NCBI GenBank assembly: GCA_017883385.1
Contig: JADGNQ010000002.1
Span: 1-64,000, forward strand
Reading direction: 5' to 3'
Length of the DNA: 64,000 nt
Source of the DNA: Candidatus Sulfotelmatobacter sp.
GTDB taxonomy: Bacteria; Acidobacteriota; Terriglobia; Terriglobales; Acidobacteriaceae
Under the pieces are notes generated by a model, which saw nothing but the letters and a program-made list of their open reading frames with translations, searched no databases and had not been told where the DNA came from. Made by a program: the position numbers and the translations under genes. The first letter of the stretch is position 1, and each line of letters starts with the position of its first letter. This document shows positions 34,445-44,200 of the stretch, one piece after another.

Positions 34445-36172
34445 TTGATTGAATTCAAACTTCCCGAGCTGGGAGAAAACATCGAACAGGGCGACCTCGT
34501 GCGCCTCATGATTGCGCCGGGCGCCACGGTCAGCGTCGGCCAGTCCGTCATGGAGCTCGAAACTGACAAGGCCGTCGTCGAAGTGCCTTCGTCGGTGAGC
34601 GGAACCGTGCAGGAAATCCGCGTAAAAGAGGGCGACAAGATCAAGGTTGGCCAAGTAATTTTCACCGTGGACGGAACGGAAGCCAAAGCTTCCGTCGAGC
34701 CTGCCGCACGGGCCGCCGCTGCAACCTCAGCACCAGTTCAGCTGAGTGCATCGCCTGCCGCCGCGCCGCCAGCCAGCGCTCCGGCCGCGGCTATCTCAGC
34801 AGCCTCCGGGCCCAGCGAATTCAAGCTCCCCGAGCTCGGCGAGAACATCTCGCAAGGCGATCTTGTCCGCTTGATGATCGCTCCCGGCACCAAGGTCTCA
34901 GAAGGCCAGCCGGTCATGGAGCTGGAAACGGACAAGGCCGTCATCGAAGTGCCTTCGTCGATCACCGGCATCGTGAAAGAGGTAAAAGTCAAAGAGGGCG
35001 AGAAGATCAAAGTTGGCCAGGTGATCTTCACCCTCGAAGGCGGATCTCCCGCGCAACCTGAGCCCACCCGTGCGCGCAACGCTCCGGTCGAGTACGTAAC
35101 CGGGCAGCATGGAGCGCGCCTGGCGTTTCAGGCAGCGATTCGTGCCGAGGGTAAGACCGAAGAACAGGCGCTGCCTCCCGACCAACCGCAACCAGCCCCG
35201 CCGGTATTCAGCATGCCCGTGCAACTGGGCAAGGTCGCGGGCACAGAACATCGCCAACCCGTTCCCGCGGCGCCTCATGTACGGCGACTGGCGCGTGAGG
35301 TCGGGGTGGACATCTACGACGTCAAAGGCACAGGCCCCGGCGGCCGCATCCTCGAGGACGACGTCAAAGCTCACGCAAAAGTTTTGGTGTCGGCGGCATT
35401 TACCGCGGCACAGGCGCCGCCGCGCGCCGGACACTTCGCTCAGCCTCAACTTCCCGACTTCGCCAAATGGGGGAAGGTCGAACACGTCTCGATGCGCGGA
35501 GTTCGCCGCAAGACAGCCGAGCACCTGGCAGAAGCCTGGAATACTGTTCCGCACGTTACGCAACACGACCGCGCCGACATTACCGAACTCGAGCAACTGC
35601 GCGCGCGTTTTGCTCCGAAAGCACAAGAAGCCGGTGGCAAGATGACGGTGACGGCGATTGCGCTGAAGGTCTGCGCTGCCGCGCTCAAAGTTTTCCCGCA
35701 GTTCAATGCCAGCATCGACGTGGAGAAGGAAGAAATCATCTACAAGCAGTACATCCACATTGGCGTGGCCGCCGACACAGACCGGGGTCTGCTGGTTCCT
35801 GTGATTCGGGACGTGGACAAGAAGAACATCGTCGAACTGGCCGTCGAATTGTCTCAATTCTCCAAGAAGGCGCGTGACAAGAAACTTACACCCGCCGACA
35901 TGGAAGGCGGTACGTTCACCATCACGAACCTGGGCGGCATCGGCGGCATCGGCTTTACGCCGATCGTGAACTACCCTGAAGTCGCGATCCTGGGCCTATC
36001 GCGGTCACGCATGGAGCCCGAGTGGATCAACGGCAAGTTCGAGCCGCGGCTGATTCTGCCGCTCTCGCTCTCCTACGATCACCGCCTGATTGACGGAGCC
36101 GATGCCGCCCGCTTCCTGCGCTGGATCGCGGAAGCCTTTGAGCAGCCGTTCCTGCTGTCGGTGCAAGGCTGA
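34445..36172 (+). CDS. aceF: Dihydrolipoamide acetyltransferase (PDH E2)
   Basis: The 575-residue E2 has two N-terminal lipoyl domains with lipoylated lysines in ELETDKAV at Lys42 and Lys164. A Pro/Ala-rich linker precedes an E1/E3-binding domain (PHVRRLAREVGVDIYDVKG) and the 2-oxoacid acyltransferase core ending in DHRLIDGADAARFL. TTG at 34445 is taken as start: AAGGA lies upstream and LIEFKLPELGENI begins the lipoyl fold; an upstream TTG at 34397 adds unrelated residues. The two lipoyl domains are nearly identical, probably from a recent duplication. Confidence 0.94.
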   Translation: MIEFKLPELGENIEQGDLVRLMIAPGATVSVGQSVMELETDKAVVEVPSSVSGTVQEIRVKEGDKIKVGQVIFTVDGTEAKASVEPAARAAAATSAPVQLSASPAAAPPASAPAAAISAASGPSEFKLPELGENISQGDLVRLMIAPGTKVSEGQPVMELETDKAVIEVPSSITGIVKEVKVKEGEKIKVGQVIFTLEGGSPAQPEPTRARNAPVEYVTGQHGARLAFQAAIRAEGKTEEQALPPDQPQPAPPVFSMPVQLGKVAGTEHRQPVPAAPHVRRLAREVGVDIYDVKGTGPGGRILEDDVKAHAKVLVSAAFTAAQAPPRAGHFAQPQLPDFAKWGKVEHVSMRGVRRKTAEHLAEAWNTVPHVTQHDRADITELEQLRARFAPKAQEAGGKMTVTAIALKVCAAALKVFPQFNASIDVEKEEIIYKQYIHIGVAADTDRGLLVPVIRDVDKKNIVELAVELSQFSKKARDKKLTPADMEGGTFTITNLGGIGGIGFTPIVNYPEVAILGLSRSRMEPEWINGKFEPRLILPLSLSYDHRLIDGADAARFLRWIAEAFEQPFLLSVQG

Positions 36173-36185
36173 GGAAAATCAGATC

Positions 36186-36213
36186 GTAGAGACGTAGCTT
36201 GCTACGTCTCTAC
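36186..36213. repeat. Repeat family A, copy 3, between aceF and lpdA
   Basis: A perfect 28-bp palindrome, arms GTAGAGACGTAGC and GCTACGTCTCTAC around TT, begins 13 bp after the aceF stop and ends 20 bp before lpdA. Only the left half of the 94-bp unit is present. Confidence 0.8.
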
Positions 36214-36233
36214 GAAGAAACTTATTCATCCCC

Positions 36234-37658
36234 ATGACTGAATCCCAATTCCACAACATTGCCGTGGTCGGTGGCGGTCCCGGTGGATACGCCGCCGCAT
36301 TCCTCGCTGCCGACCTCGGCATGACTGTCACGCTCATCGATCCCGAGCTAAACCCGGGCGGCGTCTGCCTCTACCGTGGCTGCATCCCGTCGAAAGCACT
36401 CCTGCACGTGGCCAAACTGCTGGAAGAGTCGCATCAGGCCAAAGACTGGGGAATCGAATTCGCCGCGCCGAAAATCGACTTGGCGCGCCTCCGTTCGTGG
36501 AAAGAGAGCGTGGTCAAGAAATTGACCGGAGGCCTCGGCGTGCTTTCGAAGCAGCGCAAAGTGAAATATGTGCAAGGCCGTGCGGCCTTCGCCGCCTCCA
36601 CCACTCTGCGTGTCACGAAGTCAGATGGTTCCGAAGAAACACTGGCGTTCGACCGCATCATCATCGCGACCGGCTCTCGCCCTGCGATTGTTCCGACATT
36701 GAAGCTCGACACACCGCGCATGATGGACTCCACCGGCGCGCTCAATCTCGAAGACATCCCCGGCAGCCTGCTCGTCGTCGGTGGCGGATACATCGGTCTC
36801 GAACTCGGCTCCGTCTATGCCGCACTCGGCACGCGTGTAACCGTCGTCGAAATGCTTCCCGGCCTGCTCCCCGGCGCGGATCGCGATCTCGTCCTCCCGC
36901 TGCACAAGCGACTGGAGAAACTATTCGACGGAATCCTGCTCAACACGACGGTCGAGTCGGTCAAAGAGGAAGGTGCCGGCATCCGCGCAACGCTCAAAGG
37001 GCAAGACGGCAACGCCCAGGAAAAACTATTCGACCGGGTCCTCGTGTCCGTCGGCCGCAAGCCAAACTCTGAAATTCCAGGTCTCGAGAAGACACGCGTG
37101 CAAGTCGGTCCGCGCGGCTTCATTCAGGTCAACAAGCAGTTGCAGACCGATGACCCGGAAATCTACGCCATCGGCGACGTAGTCGGCGAGCCCATGCTGG
37201 CCCACAAGGCGATGCACGAAGGCCGCACCGCCGTCGAAGCCATCGCCGGGCACAAAGTCGCCTTCGAACCGAACGCGATCCCCGCCGTCGTGTTCACCGA
37301 TCCCGAAATCGCGTGGTGTGGCCTTACCGAGACCCAGGCGCAAAAGGAAAACATCGAGATCAAAGTCGCAAAGTTCCCCTGGGCTGCCTCGGGCCGAGCC
37401 GTTACGCTCGACCGCCCGGAAGGCTTGACCAAGCTCCTCTTCGATCCGCAGACCGAACGCCTGCTTGGAGTCGGCATCGTCGGCGCCGGCGCTGGTGAGA
37501 TGATCGCCGAGGGCGTTCTCGCCATCGAAATGGCCGCACTCGCTAGTGACGTAGCTCTGACGATTCATCCGCATCCAACATTGTCAGAGACGATCATGGA
37601 ATCCGCCGAAGTCTTCTTCGGCACGAGCACCGACATCTATCGGCCCAAGCGCGGGTGA
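36234..37658 (+). CDS. lpdA: Dihydrolipoyl dehydrogenase (PDH E3)
   Basis: The 474-residue flavoprotein reoxidises dihydrolipoyl groups of E2. It has FAD-binding [15 protein letters not shown], the redox disulfide [19 protein letters not shown]-binding [19 protein letters not shown], and the C-terminal active-site histidine in [10 protein letters not shown]. The position usually Asn in CLNxGC is Tyr. It is the third gene of the PDH set. No strong Shine-Dalgarno precedes the ATG at 36234. Confidence 0.95.
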   Translation: MTESQFHNIAVVGGGPGGYAAAFLAADLGMTVTLIDPELNPGGVCLYRGCIPSKALLHVAKLLEESHQAKDWGIEFAAPKIDLARLRSWKESVVKKLTGGLGVLSKQRKVKYVQGRAAFAASTTLRVTKSDGSEETLAFDRIIIATGSRPAIVPTLKLDTPRMMDSTGALNLEDIPGSLLVVGGGYIGLELGSVYAALGTRVTVVEMLPGLLPGADRDLVLPLHKRLEKLFDGILLNTTVESVKEEGAGIRATLKGQDGNAQEKLFDRVLVSVGRKPNSEIPGLEKTRVQVGPRGFIQVNKQLQTDDPEIYAIGDVVGEPMLAHKAMHEGRTAVEAIAGHKVAFEPNAIPAVVFTDPEIAWCGLTETQAQKENIEIKVAKFPWAASGRAVTLDRPEGLTKLLFDPQTERLLGVGIVGAGAGEMIAEGVLAIEMAALASDVALTIHPHPTLSETIMESAEVFFGTSTDIYRPKRG

Positions 37659-37740
37659 TGTCTGCTACAACGGCAGCCGGAGAAGACTATGCCCTTTTTG
37701 CTCAAAGGAACTCCGAACGACTTCCTCAAACTCGATCCTT

Positions 37741-37790
37741 TCATTCTGAGCGAAGCAAATGCCTGCCCTGAGCTTGCCGAAGGAAATCCC
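37741..37790. repeat. Short dispersed repeat (CCTGAGCTTGCCGAAGG type)
   Basis: CATTCTGAGCGAAGC followed by CCTGAGCTTGCCGAAGG is a pair of arms known from intergenic repeats in many bacteria. Reading through it produces the false extension PELAEG upstream of the mechanosensitive channel gene. Confidence 0.55.
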
Positions 37791-37865
37791 TTCCAGGCCC
37801 GCGGCACCGGACGCCTCCAAGCGAATTCCCACCACCGCCTCAGGGTTCTACTCTCATTCTGCAAC

Positions 37866-39650
37866 ATGGTTTTTCGTCGCCTCCCCGAATCGCTACTCAT
37901 CTCGTTGCTTTGCCTAGGCACCAGCTTTCCCTCCAGTGCGCAGTCGCCCCTCAGCAATCTGCTGCAATCGTCACCCGCAGCCGGCACGTCCAGTACCCCC
38001 GCCGATCCCTTGGGACGAAGCACACCCCAGAGCACCGTGCTCGGCTTTCTCCACGCAGCGCAAGCGGGCGACTACAGCATCGCTGCGCAATACCTTCAAA
38101 TGAGCGCCGCGCGCCGCCAGTCCGAGGGCGAGCCACTGGCGAACAAGCTCGATTTTGTGTTGAACCACGCGTTCACCGGCGCTCCGAAGGGCTGGAGTAA
38201 TCAGCCCGAAGGAACTCCGCAGGAAGGCGTTCCACTCGGCCGTCAGAAGCTTGGCACCATGTCGTCGGGCGATGTGGAGACCGACCTCGAGGTCGTGCGC
38301 TTGTCCGATCCGAACGCAGGCAAGATCTGGCTGATCTCCTCCGACACGCTCACCAAGATCCCCGAGCTTTACGATCAGGTCCAGGCACGTCAGGTCGAGC
38401 ACAAGCTTCCCAGCGTGCTGGTGAAACATCAGGTCGCGGGAGTGCCCTTATGGCAGTGGCTGGCTCTGTTGCTTGCGCTGCCCGTGGCTGCGGCGCTCGG
38501 CTGGCTCGTGCTGGTGCTGCTGGAAATTCCCCTGCGGTGGTGGGCACGGAGACGCGGCCAAATCGAGATCGCGAACTGGCGCTCAGTATCGGCGCCAGCA
38601 TGGATGCTCGCAGGCACGCTGGTACATCAGGTATTCGTCCGCTATCTGGGCATCGCGCTGCTGCCGCGCCATTATTACTTTCAGGTCACTTCCGTCGCAC
38701 TCATCGTCAGCGCCACCTGGATTCTCTGGCGCGCCGTTCGATGGTCGCTGTACCGCGTGCGCACTCGAGCCCTGGCTCATGGGCACGTAGGCACAGGATC
38801 GCTCATGCTGCTGGGGGAACGCATCCTCAAAGCCGTTATTTTTGTCGTGGGTGTTCTGGCGATACTCGGCAACCTCGGCTTCAACATGAGCACAGCCCTC
38901 GCGGGCCTCGGCATCGGCGGCTTGGCGATCGGTTTCGGCGCGCAGAAGACGATAGAGAATCTCTTCGGTGGCGTGTCTGTCCTCGGCGACGAAGTCTTTC
39001 GGGTCGGAGATGTCTGCCGTTTCGGAGATCGCACGGGAGTCGTGGAAGACATCGGCTTGCGCTCCACCCGCATCCGCACCGAGGAACGCACTCTGCTCGC
39101 CATTCCCAACGGCACCGTCGCCACGATCAATCTCGAGAATCTCAGCCGCCGCGACAAGATTCTTTTCAAAACGAATCTCGGCCTGCGCAGCGAGACCAAG
39201 CCCGACCACCTCCGCTTCTTACTCTCGGAAATCCGCCGTTTGCTCTACAGCCATCCCAAAGTCGAAACCAAAACCGTCCGTGTGCGACTCACCGATATCG
39301 CAGGCAGTTCTCTCAGTGTGGAAGTTCTCTCCTACATACTGACGCAAGACTTCAATGAATACGCCGCTGTCCGCGAAGATTTGCTGCTGCGCATATTGGA
39401 TGTGATGGAAGACTCCGGCGGGGGCCTTGCACTCCCCTCCCAGACTCTCTATCTAGGCCGCGATGCCGGAGTCGAGAAAGAAAAAGCCGAGAGCGCCGTC
39501 AAGAAGATTGCAGAATTGCGCGACGGCAAGCAGTTGCCCTTCCCCGACTTCCACGAGGAAGACATCTCTTCCTTCAAGGGATCGATCGAGTACCCACAAC
39601 CCGAGTCCGCCGTGCGCAAGGAACCAGGCGAGTCCGGCAAAACCCGCTAG
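37866..39650 (+). CDS. MscS-family mechanosensitive ion channel
   Basis: The 594-residue protein has a signal peptide (LPESLLISLLCLGTSFPSSAQ), a periplasmic domain of about 200 residues, several membrane helices and the MscS core: GLGIGGLAIGFGAQKTIENL and the beta domain DEVFRVGDVCRFGDRTGVVEDIGLRSTRI. It likely relieves osmotic pressure. ATG 37866 is chosen because it starts the signal peptide and the frame before it reads through a dispersed repeat. It is 207 bp after lpdA and not clearly co-transcribed. Confidence 0.9.
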   Translation: MVFRRLPESLLISLLCLGTSFPSSAQSPLSNLLQSSPAAGTSSTPADPLGRSTPQSTVLGFLHAAQAGDYSIAAQYLQMSAARRQSEGEPLANKLDFVLNHAFTGAPKGWSNQPEGTPQEGVPLGRQKLGTMSSGDVETDLEVVRLSDPNAGKIWLISSDTLTKIPELYDQVQARQVEHKLPSVLVKHQVAGVPLWQWLALLLALPVAAALGWLVLVLLEIPLRWWARRRGQIEIANWRSVSAPAWMLAGTLVHQVFVRYLGIALLPRHYYFQVTSVALIVSATWILWRAVRWSLYRVRTRALAHGHVGTGSLMLLGERILKAVIFVVGVLAILGNLGFNMSTALAGLGIGGLAIGFGAQKTIENLFGGVSVLGDEVFRVGDVCRFGDRTGVVEDIGLRSTRIRTEERTLLAIPNGTVATINLENLSRRDKILFKTNLGLRSETKPDHLRFLLSEIRRLLYSHPKVETKTVRVRLTDIAGSSLSVEVLSYILTQDFNEYAAVREDLLLRILDVMEDSGGGLALPSQTLYLGRDAGVEKEKAESAVKKIAELRDGKQLPFPDFHEEDISSFKGSIEYPQPESAVRKEPGESGKTR

Positions 39651-39786
39651 GCGTCGACCAAACCAGAAACCCCCGCGGACGCACGGAACCCCACAAGGGG
39701 CAACGAAGCGATGCTGCAAACTCCCCCCATAAGTCTCCTCGGCCGCGCCTATTCTGATCGCGGGATCTTCTGTTAAGCTCGTCTCT

Positions 39787-40113
39787 ATGCGTTCGCGGAC
39801 CAGTTACGTCTGGGCACTAGGCGCTTTCGTCGCTTTTGTGGCCATGTTCGCCTTCGACGGACGTACTAACCTTCCGATAGGCGGCTCCGCCGTTGCGTCC
39901 GCACCGACTGCTCCGCTGGCATCCGTCGCATCACCTTCTGGCACCCCGTTCGTGCAGTCGCATTTCGAGCGCTGCGGACCCGCTGTTCGATCTGCCAATC
40001 TCGAGCTCACGTTCCGGGCCATCTCCGCCAGTGAGAGATCTCGCGAGATTGCAGTCGCCGCTCATCCACACTACGGCCCTCTCCATCGACGTCCCCCACC
40101 AAGCTTCTCCTAA
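39787..40113 (+). CDS. Possible small membrane-anchored protein
   Basis: This 108-residue frame starts with a plausible hydrophobic helix (YVWALGAFVAFVAMFAF), followed by an Ala/Pro/Ser-rich stretch (GGSAVASAPTAPLASVASPSG) and a basic tail. No domain is recognised, and there is no strong ribosome-binding site. It fills the otherwise empty 585-bp gap between the MscS and secF genes. It may be spurious. Confidence 0.3.
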   Translation: MRSRTSYVWALGAFVAFVAMFAFDGRTNLPIGGSAVASAPTAPLASVASPSGTPFVQSHFERCGPAVRSANLELTFRAISASERSREIAVAAHPHYGPLHRRPPPSFS

Positions 40114-40235
40114 GCAATTCTCAAAATCGATGCGGCGCATGACGAAGCATCCACGAGTGCGTTCTCGTGAGGTGCGTTCTGGCGTCCGTAGATTCCACGA
40201 TTCGAACAAACGATTTGCATTGGAGAGGCTTACAT

Positions 40236-41174
40236 ATGGAACTATTTCGAGACACGCATTTTGATTTCCTGGGCAGGAAGTGGTGGTTCATCTTGCCTTC
40301 GTTGATTCTTCTTCTCGCCGGATTCGTCAGTCTGTTTGCCAAAGGTGGTCCGCTGTATAGCATCGACTTTAAGGGTGGCGCCGAAATGGAGGTTCGCTGG
40401 GAAGGCACACCTCCAGTCGACCGCATACGGGCCGCTGTCTCGTCCCGGTTGAGGGGTGTATCCGTAGTCTCAGCGCACGATCTGACCGGCTCTAACGAAG
40501 TCCTCGTCTCAGCTGAGCTCCCTGCCGGAGGACCCTTAACGCAGGTGCGGCAGACGATGGACCATGCTCTGTCCACGGTTTCTACGGGATACTCGATCCG
40601 CAATTTTGAAGCGATCGGCCCGCAAATCGGCCAGGACTTGCGCCGCCAGGCTCTCATGGCGACGGCCGGGGCCTCGGGCGGCATGCTGCTGTACCTGTCG
40701 TACCGCTTCCGACCGGCATATGGCGTGGCCGCCGTGCTAGCCATGGCGCACGACGCGCTTATCACCGTTGGCTTGTTCTCGCTGCTCCATCAGGAAATCT
40801 CGCTCACGGTGGTGGCCGCTCTGCTCACGCTGGTTGGCTACTCCATGAATGACACCATCGTGGTGTTCGATCGTATCCGGGAAAATCGCCGTACCCATCA
40901 GCGCGAGCCTCTGGCTGAAACGATCAACCGCAGCATCAACCAGACACTCAGCCGCACCTTCCTGACTTCCGGACTGACGCTGCTCACGGCCCTCTCCCTG
41001 CTCCTTTTCGGCGGCGACGTATTGCATGGATTCTCTCTCGCGCTGGTGATCGGCATCGTCGTCGGTACCTTCTCGTCGATTTTCATCGCCAGCCCGATTC
41101 TGCTCGCCTGGGAGCAGTGGCGCGCCGGATCGAAAGCACCGCACGCATCTTTGTCCGCCGGAGGTGTGCAATGA
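40236..41174 (+). CDS. secF: Protein translocase subunit SecF
   Basis: The 312-residue protein shows SecF features: SIDFKGGAEMEV after the first helix, GPQIGQDLRRQAL, and the helix pair around GYSMNDTIVVFDRIRENR ... INRSINQTLSRTFLTSG. With SecD it uses proton flow to aid protein export. The ATG at 40236 has GGAGAGG about 8 nt upstream. secD starts inside its stop codon (ATGA), the reverse of the usual secD-secF order. Confidence 0.9.
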   Translation: MELFRDTHFDFLGRKWWFILPSLILLLAGFVSLFAKGGPLYSIDFKGGAEMEVRWEGTPPVDRIRAAVSSRLRGVSVVSAHDLTGSNEVLVSAELPAGGPLTQVRQTMDHALSTVSTGYSIRNFEAIGPQIGQDLRRQALMATAGASGGMLLYLSYRFRPAYGVAAVLAMAHDALITVGLFSLLHQEISLTVVAALLTLVGYSMNDTIVVFDRIRENRRTHQREPLAETINRSINQTLSRTFLTSGLTLLTALSLLLFGGDVLHGFSLALVIGIVVGTFSSIFIASPILLAWEQWRAGSKAPHASLSAGGVQ

Positions 41175-42502
41175 AAAGACCACTGATCCGGAAGACTCTG
41201 TTCATTGTCGCCATCGTGCTGGCCAGCGCCTTCGCCATACTCCGCGCGCCTTTGCGCCTCGGACTTGACTTGCGGGGAGGAGCTGGCTTGATCCTCCGCG
41301 TCAACGTCGAAGACGCATCCCCGGAACGACGGCGTGAAGTTGTCGAGCAGACGCGCCAAATTCTGCAGCGTCGCATCAACGCCTACGGGCTTTCCGAAGC
41401 AACGGTGCAAACGTACGGCAGCCGGGGCAACGAACTCCTGGTGCAGCTTCCAGGCATCAACGATCCTTCGAGAATAAGGAACTTGCTGCAGAGCCGAGGC
41501 GTCCTCGAATGGTATTCCGTTGCGGGCGGTCCCTACACCAGCCCGGCGGGCGCCGCGGCGCAGCACGACGGCATTGTGCCTTCCAACCTTAAGCTGGTGG
41601 CAACCAAGCCGGCGGCGTACCGGGCGATCAGTTGGTACCTGTTGGACAGCCCACCCGTAGTCCGCGGTACGGACTTGCGCGACGCCCGCGAAGCTGCCGA
41701 CGCGATGGACCAACCCGTCACCGCGTTCACCTTGAGCCAGGACGCGGCGGCGCGTTTCGAACGGTACACAGAAGCAAACATCGGGCACCGTTCCGCGATC
41801 GTGCTCGACGACGAGATCCTCAGCGTTCCGGTAATTGAGGATGTCATTCGCGACTCGGGTCAGATTCGCGGTGCTCACAATCGCGAGGAGGCCGAGGATC
41901 TCGCCGCCAACCTGCGCTCTGGAGCACTCCCCGCGACGATCGATGTCGTGCAGCAGAGGACCGTGGAGGCATCTCTGGGCGCAGACTCCATCCGTCACGG
42001 GCTGCAGGCGGGTGCGGCCGGCCTTGCGGCCGTGGTTGCGGCCATGCTGCTTTACTACCGCGGGTCGGGGGCCAACGCAACGCTTGCCTTGCTGTTGAAC
42101 GGACTGCTGCTGATGGCCGCCCTGGCGTGTTTCGGGGTGGTGCTGACGTTGCCGGGAATCGCCGGCGCAGTCCTCACCATCGGTATGGCGGTGGACAGCA
42201 ATGTGCTGATCTTTGAGCGCATTCGCGAAGAGCTACGATCGGGCAAGTCATCTACGGCCGCTCTGGCAGCCGGGTTCTCCAAAGCCTTTGCCACCCTGGT
42301 GGATACTCACGTGACCACGGTCGTCTCCTGCATCTTTCTCTTCTTCTTCGGGACTCCGGCGGTGAAGGGATTCGCGACCACTCTGGTGATCGGCCTGACA
42401 ACGAACCTGTTCACATCCGTATTCGTCTCGCGCGTGGCCTTCGATTGGGAATTGTCGCGGAGAAAGCGCAGGGCGGAATTGAGCATCGGAATACCGGGGT
42501 AG
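41171..42502 (+). CDS. secD: Protein translocase subunit SecD
   Basis: The 443-residue protein carries SecD motifs: LGLDLRGGAGLILRV after the N-terminal helix, a P1-like periplasmic domain (RRINAYGLSEATVQTYG ... ELLVQLPGI), a P1-head-like segment, and the transmembrane block IGMAVDSNVLIFERIREELR ... FATLVDTHVTTVVSCIFLFFFG. It is at the short end for SecD. The 4-bp overlap with secF implies coupled translation. No yajC is present nearby, so this pair may be separate from the main secDF locus. Confidence 0.9.
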   Translation: MKRPLIRKTLFIVAIVLASAFAILRAPLRLGLDLRGGAGLILRVNVEDASPERRREVVEQTRQILQRRINAYGLSEATVQTYGSRGNELLVQLPGINDPSRIRNLLQSRGVLEWYSVAGGPYTSPAGAAAQHDGIVPSNLKLVATKPAAYRAISWYLLDSPPVVRGTDLRDAREAADAMDQPVTAFTLSQDAAARFERYTEANIGHRSAIVLDDEILSVPVIEDVIRDSGQIRGAHNREEAEDLAANLRSGALPATIDVVQQRTVEASLGADSIRHGLQAGAAGLAAVVAAMLLYYRGSGANATLALLLNGLLLMAALACFGVVLTLPGIAGAVLTIGMAVDSNVLIFERIREELRSGKSSTAALAAGFSKAFATLVDTHVTTVVSCIFLFFFGTPAVKGFATTLVIGLTTNLFTSVFVSRVAFDWELSRRKRRAELSIGIPG

Positions 42503-42716
42503 ATCGAGATGATTCGTAGTACGACCGCTGCCAGTCGCGCGAGTGCATGAGGCTGGCAGCGAGCCCGTGCTCCACAATCAAGGATGCCAAGCTGTGGGAT
42601 GATACAGGATATTTTGCGCAGCCCTGCGATTACACAAGTTGAGAATTGGCCGATCAGGGTCAATGAAGCGTAACAAGGGAGGTTGTTAGGCTCAAATCAA
42701 AATGACGGCGGGAAGG

Positions 42717-43205
42717 CTATCTCTGGCCGTCTGGGTAGCAGCACATATCAATGACAACAGTACATGCAAGAATCAGGACGTCATCCTGGCCGGGAGCAAT
42801 CTGCACGCCATATGTATCTGACAACGCAAACCACTGCTTGGAAACCTGGGCTACCTGCTGTTCGTCACGGGTAAAGACGTAATCGTGGTCAGTGAAGTTT
42901 CCCTGGGCGTGCAGATGGTTCGCTCCCTCGCCTTCAATGGTGAAGGTACAGTTGAAGAAGGTAAACAGCTCCTTGTGTACCGTTGCCAGCAATTGGCCGT
43001 TACGAGAAATCTCATACGTGGGGCCCCAACTCAACAGCCTCTGGCTGATGTACGCCAACGGTGTGCCAGACGAGTTTTGGAATGAGAGCTGATTCCCTAG
43101 GCTGAAAGCCTTGCCGTCAACGAAAAAGCGGTCTTGGCCAGTCTCATCCTTGATGACAAAATCGTCGCCCCAGGAAAAGAGCTTTTGCTTCATCACGTAG
43201 GTCAT
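42717..43205 (-). CDS. LURP-one-related (tubby-like) protein
   Basis: The 162-residue protein fits the LURP-one/DUF567 family: MKQKLFSWGDDFVIKDETGQDRFFVDGKAFSLG, ISQRLLSWGPTYEISRNGQLLATVHKELF, and a C-terminal hydrophobic helix (DDVLILACTVVIDMCC). The fold is related to tubby and scramblase domains. Bacterial function is unknown. No strong ribosome-binding site is seen; ATG 43193 is an alternative start. Confidence 0.8.
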   Translation of the reverse strand: MTYVMKQKLFSWGDDFVIKDETGQDRFFVDGKAFSLGNQLSFQNSSGTPLAYISQRLLSWGPTYEISRNGQLLATVHKELFTFFNCTFTIEGEGANHLHAQGNFTDHDYVFTRDEQQVAQVSKQWFALSDTYGVQIAPGQDDVLILACTVVIDMCCYPDGQR

Positions 43206-43387
43206 GGGAGGGCACCCCGCACAGAGAATTGTATGGCAACGCGAGCAGAAACCCCATCGAGACCGTTAGCTGGTGTTAACAGCCCGTACCCTCGAAACCC
43301 TGGTCTCTAGATTGTGACGTCAGAGAAGACGAATAGCCAATCGTCGGCATCTGGCCGCCTCGCGGTCGCGGCCTGCAACTACATCGC

Positions 43388-44020
43388 TCACTGTGAACGT
43401 CGTGCCTGCCAGCGGCGGCTGAGCCAGTTCAGAAGTAGGTGCGTAGGAGAATAAACGAACAGCGGCACCACGAGCAAATACCCCACCAGGTACACCCACC
43501 CCGGCATCGCGTGTTGCTCATGAAAGAACGGCCCCCGAGCCCAGTTCACATTCTGCTCCGGCCGCCAGAAGAAATTGATCGGCACCACGATCCACGACAT
43601 CAGCGTCTGCAACTTCCATCCCCGCCGGTCATAACCCATCCGCCAAATCGCCCATAGCAACAGCGGTGGAGTTACCACGTGAAACAAACTGAGCAGGCGA
43701 ATCGCAAGACGCAATCCCGGATCGAACATGTATTCCGTGCCGCCGATGATGTGGCGCCCCATTAGCAGCGCGCCCGCAAGATCCACGGTGTACAGCGACT
43801 GGAACAACAACAATCCGCAGGCCACCCACGAAAAAATCAGCGGGCTCTCCAGCCACAGGCCAATCCCAATCAGCACATTCCCCAGATCGCAGAAGTATAC
43901 GAAATTCTGCGATCCATACTGCCGCCAATACACGGGCGCCCAAACGATCAGCCAGACCGTCCAGCCGACCTTGAGCCACAGCGGCACTCGTCCGGATCGC
44001 GTGGCAGGTATCGACAGCAT
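43388..44020 (-). CDS. Multi-pass membrane protein of unknown function
   Basis: The 210-residue protein has about six hydrophobic segments, for example LKVGWTVWLIVWAPVYW, FSWVACGLLLFQSLYTVDL and VYLVGYLLVVPLFVY, with conserved-looking polar loops (FDPGLRLAIRLLSLFHV, PEQNVNWARGPF, HEQHAMPGW). It ends with a basic tail. I do not recognise a family with certainty. It stands alone on the minus strand, divergent from the receiver-TonB gene. Confidence 0.7.
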   Translation of the reverse strand: MLSIPATRSGRVPLWLKVGWTVWLIVWAPVYWRQYGSQNFVYFCDLGNVLIGIGLWLESPLIFSWVACGLLLFQSLYTVDLAGALLMGRHIIGGTEYMFDPGLRLAIRLLSLFHVVTPPLLLWAIWRMGYDRRGWKLQTLMSWIVVPINFFWRPEQNVNWARGPFFHEQHAMPGWVYLVGYLLVVPLFVYSPTHLLLNWLSRRWQARRSQ

Positions 44021-44200
44021 GGACCGCTATTGTATGCGTCCCTGGGCGCTCCTTCTTACGTTGGTTCATGGCCTAGCGTAAGCCAGAGACAGTTCACCCA
44101 GCGCTTTCCCCGGCTAAACGCAACACCACAAAAATCAGCAGAACTCGAATTACCAGCGTAACTTGCTGGGCCTTACGGCTGTACCTACGATGACCTTGGT

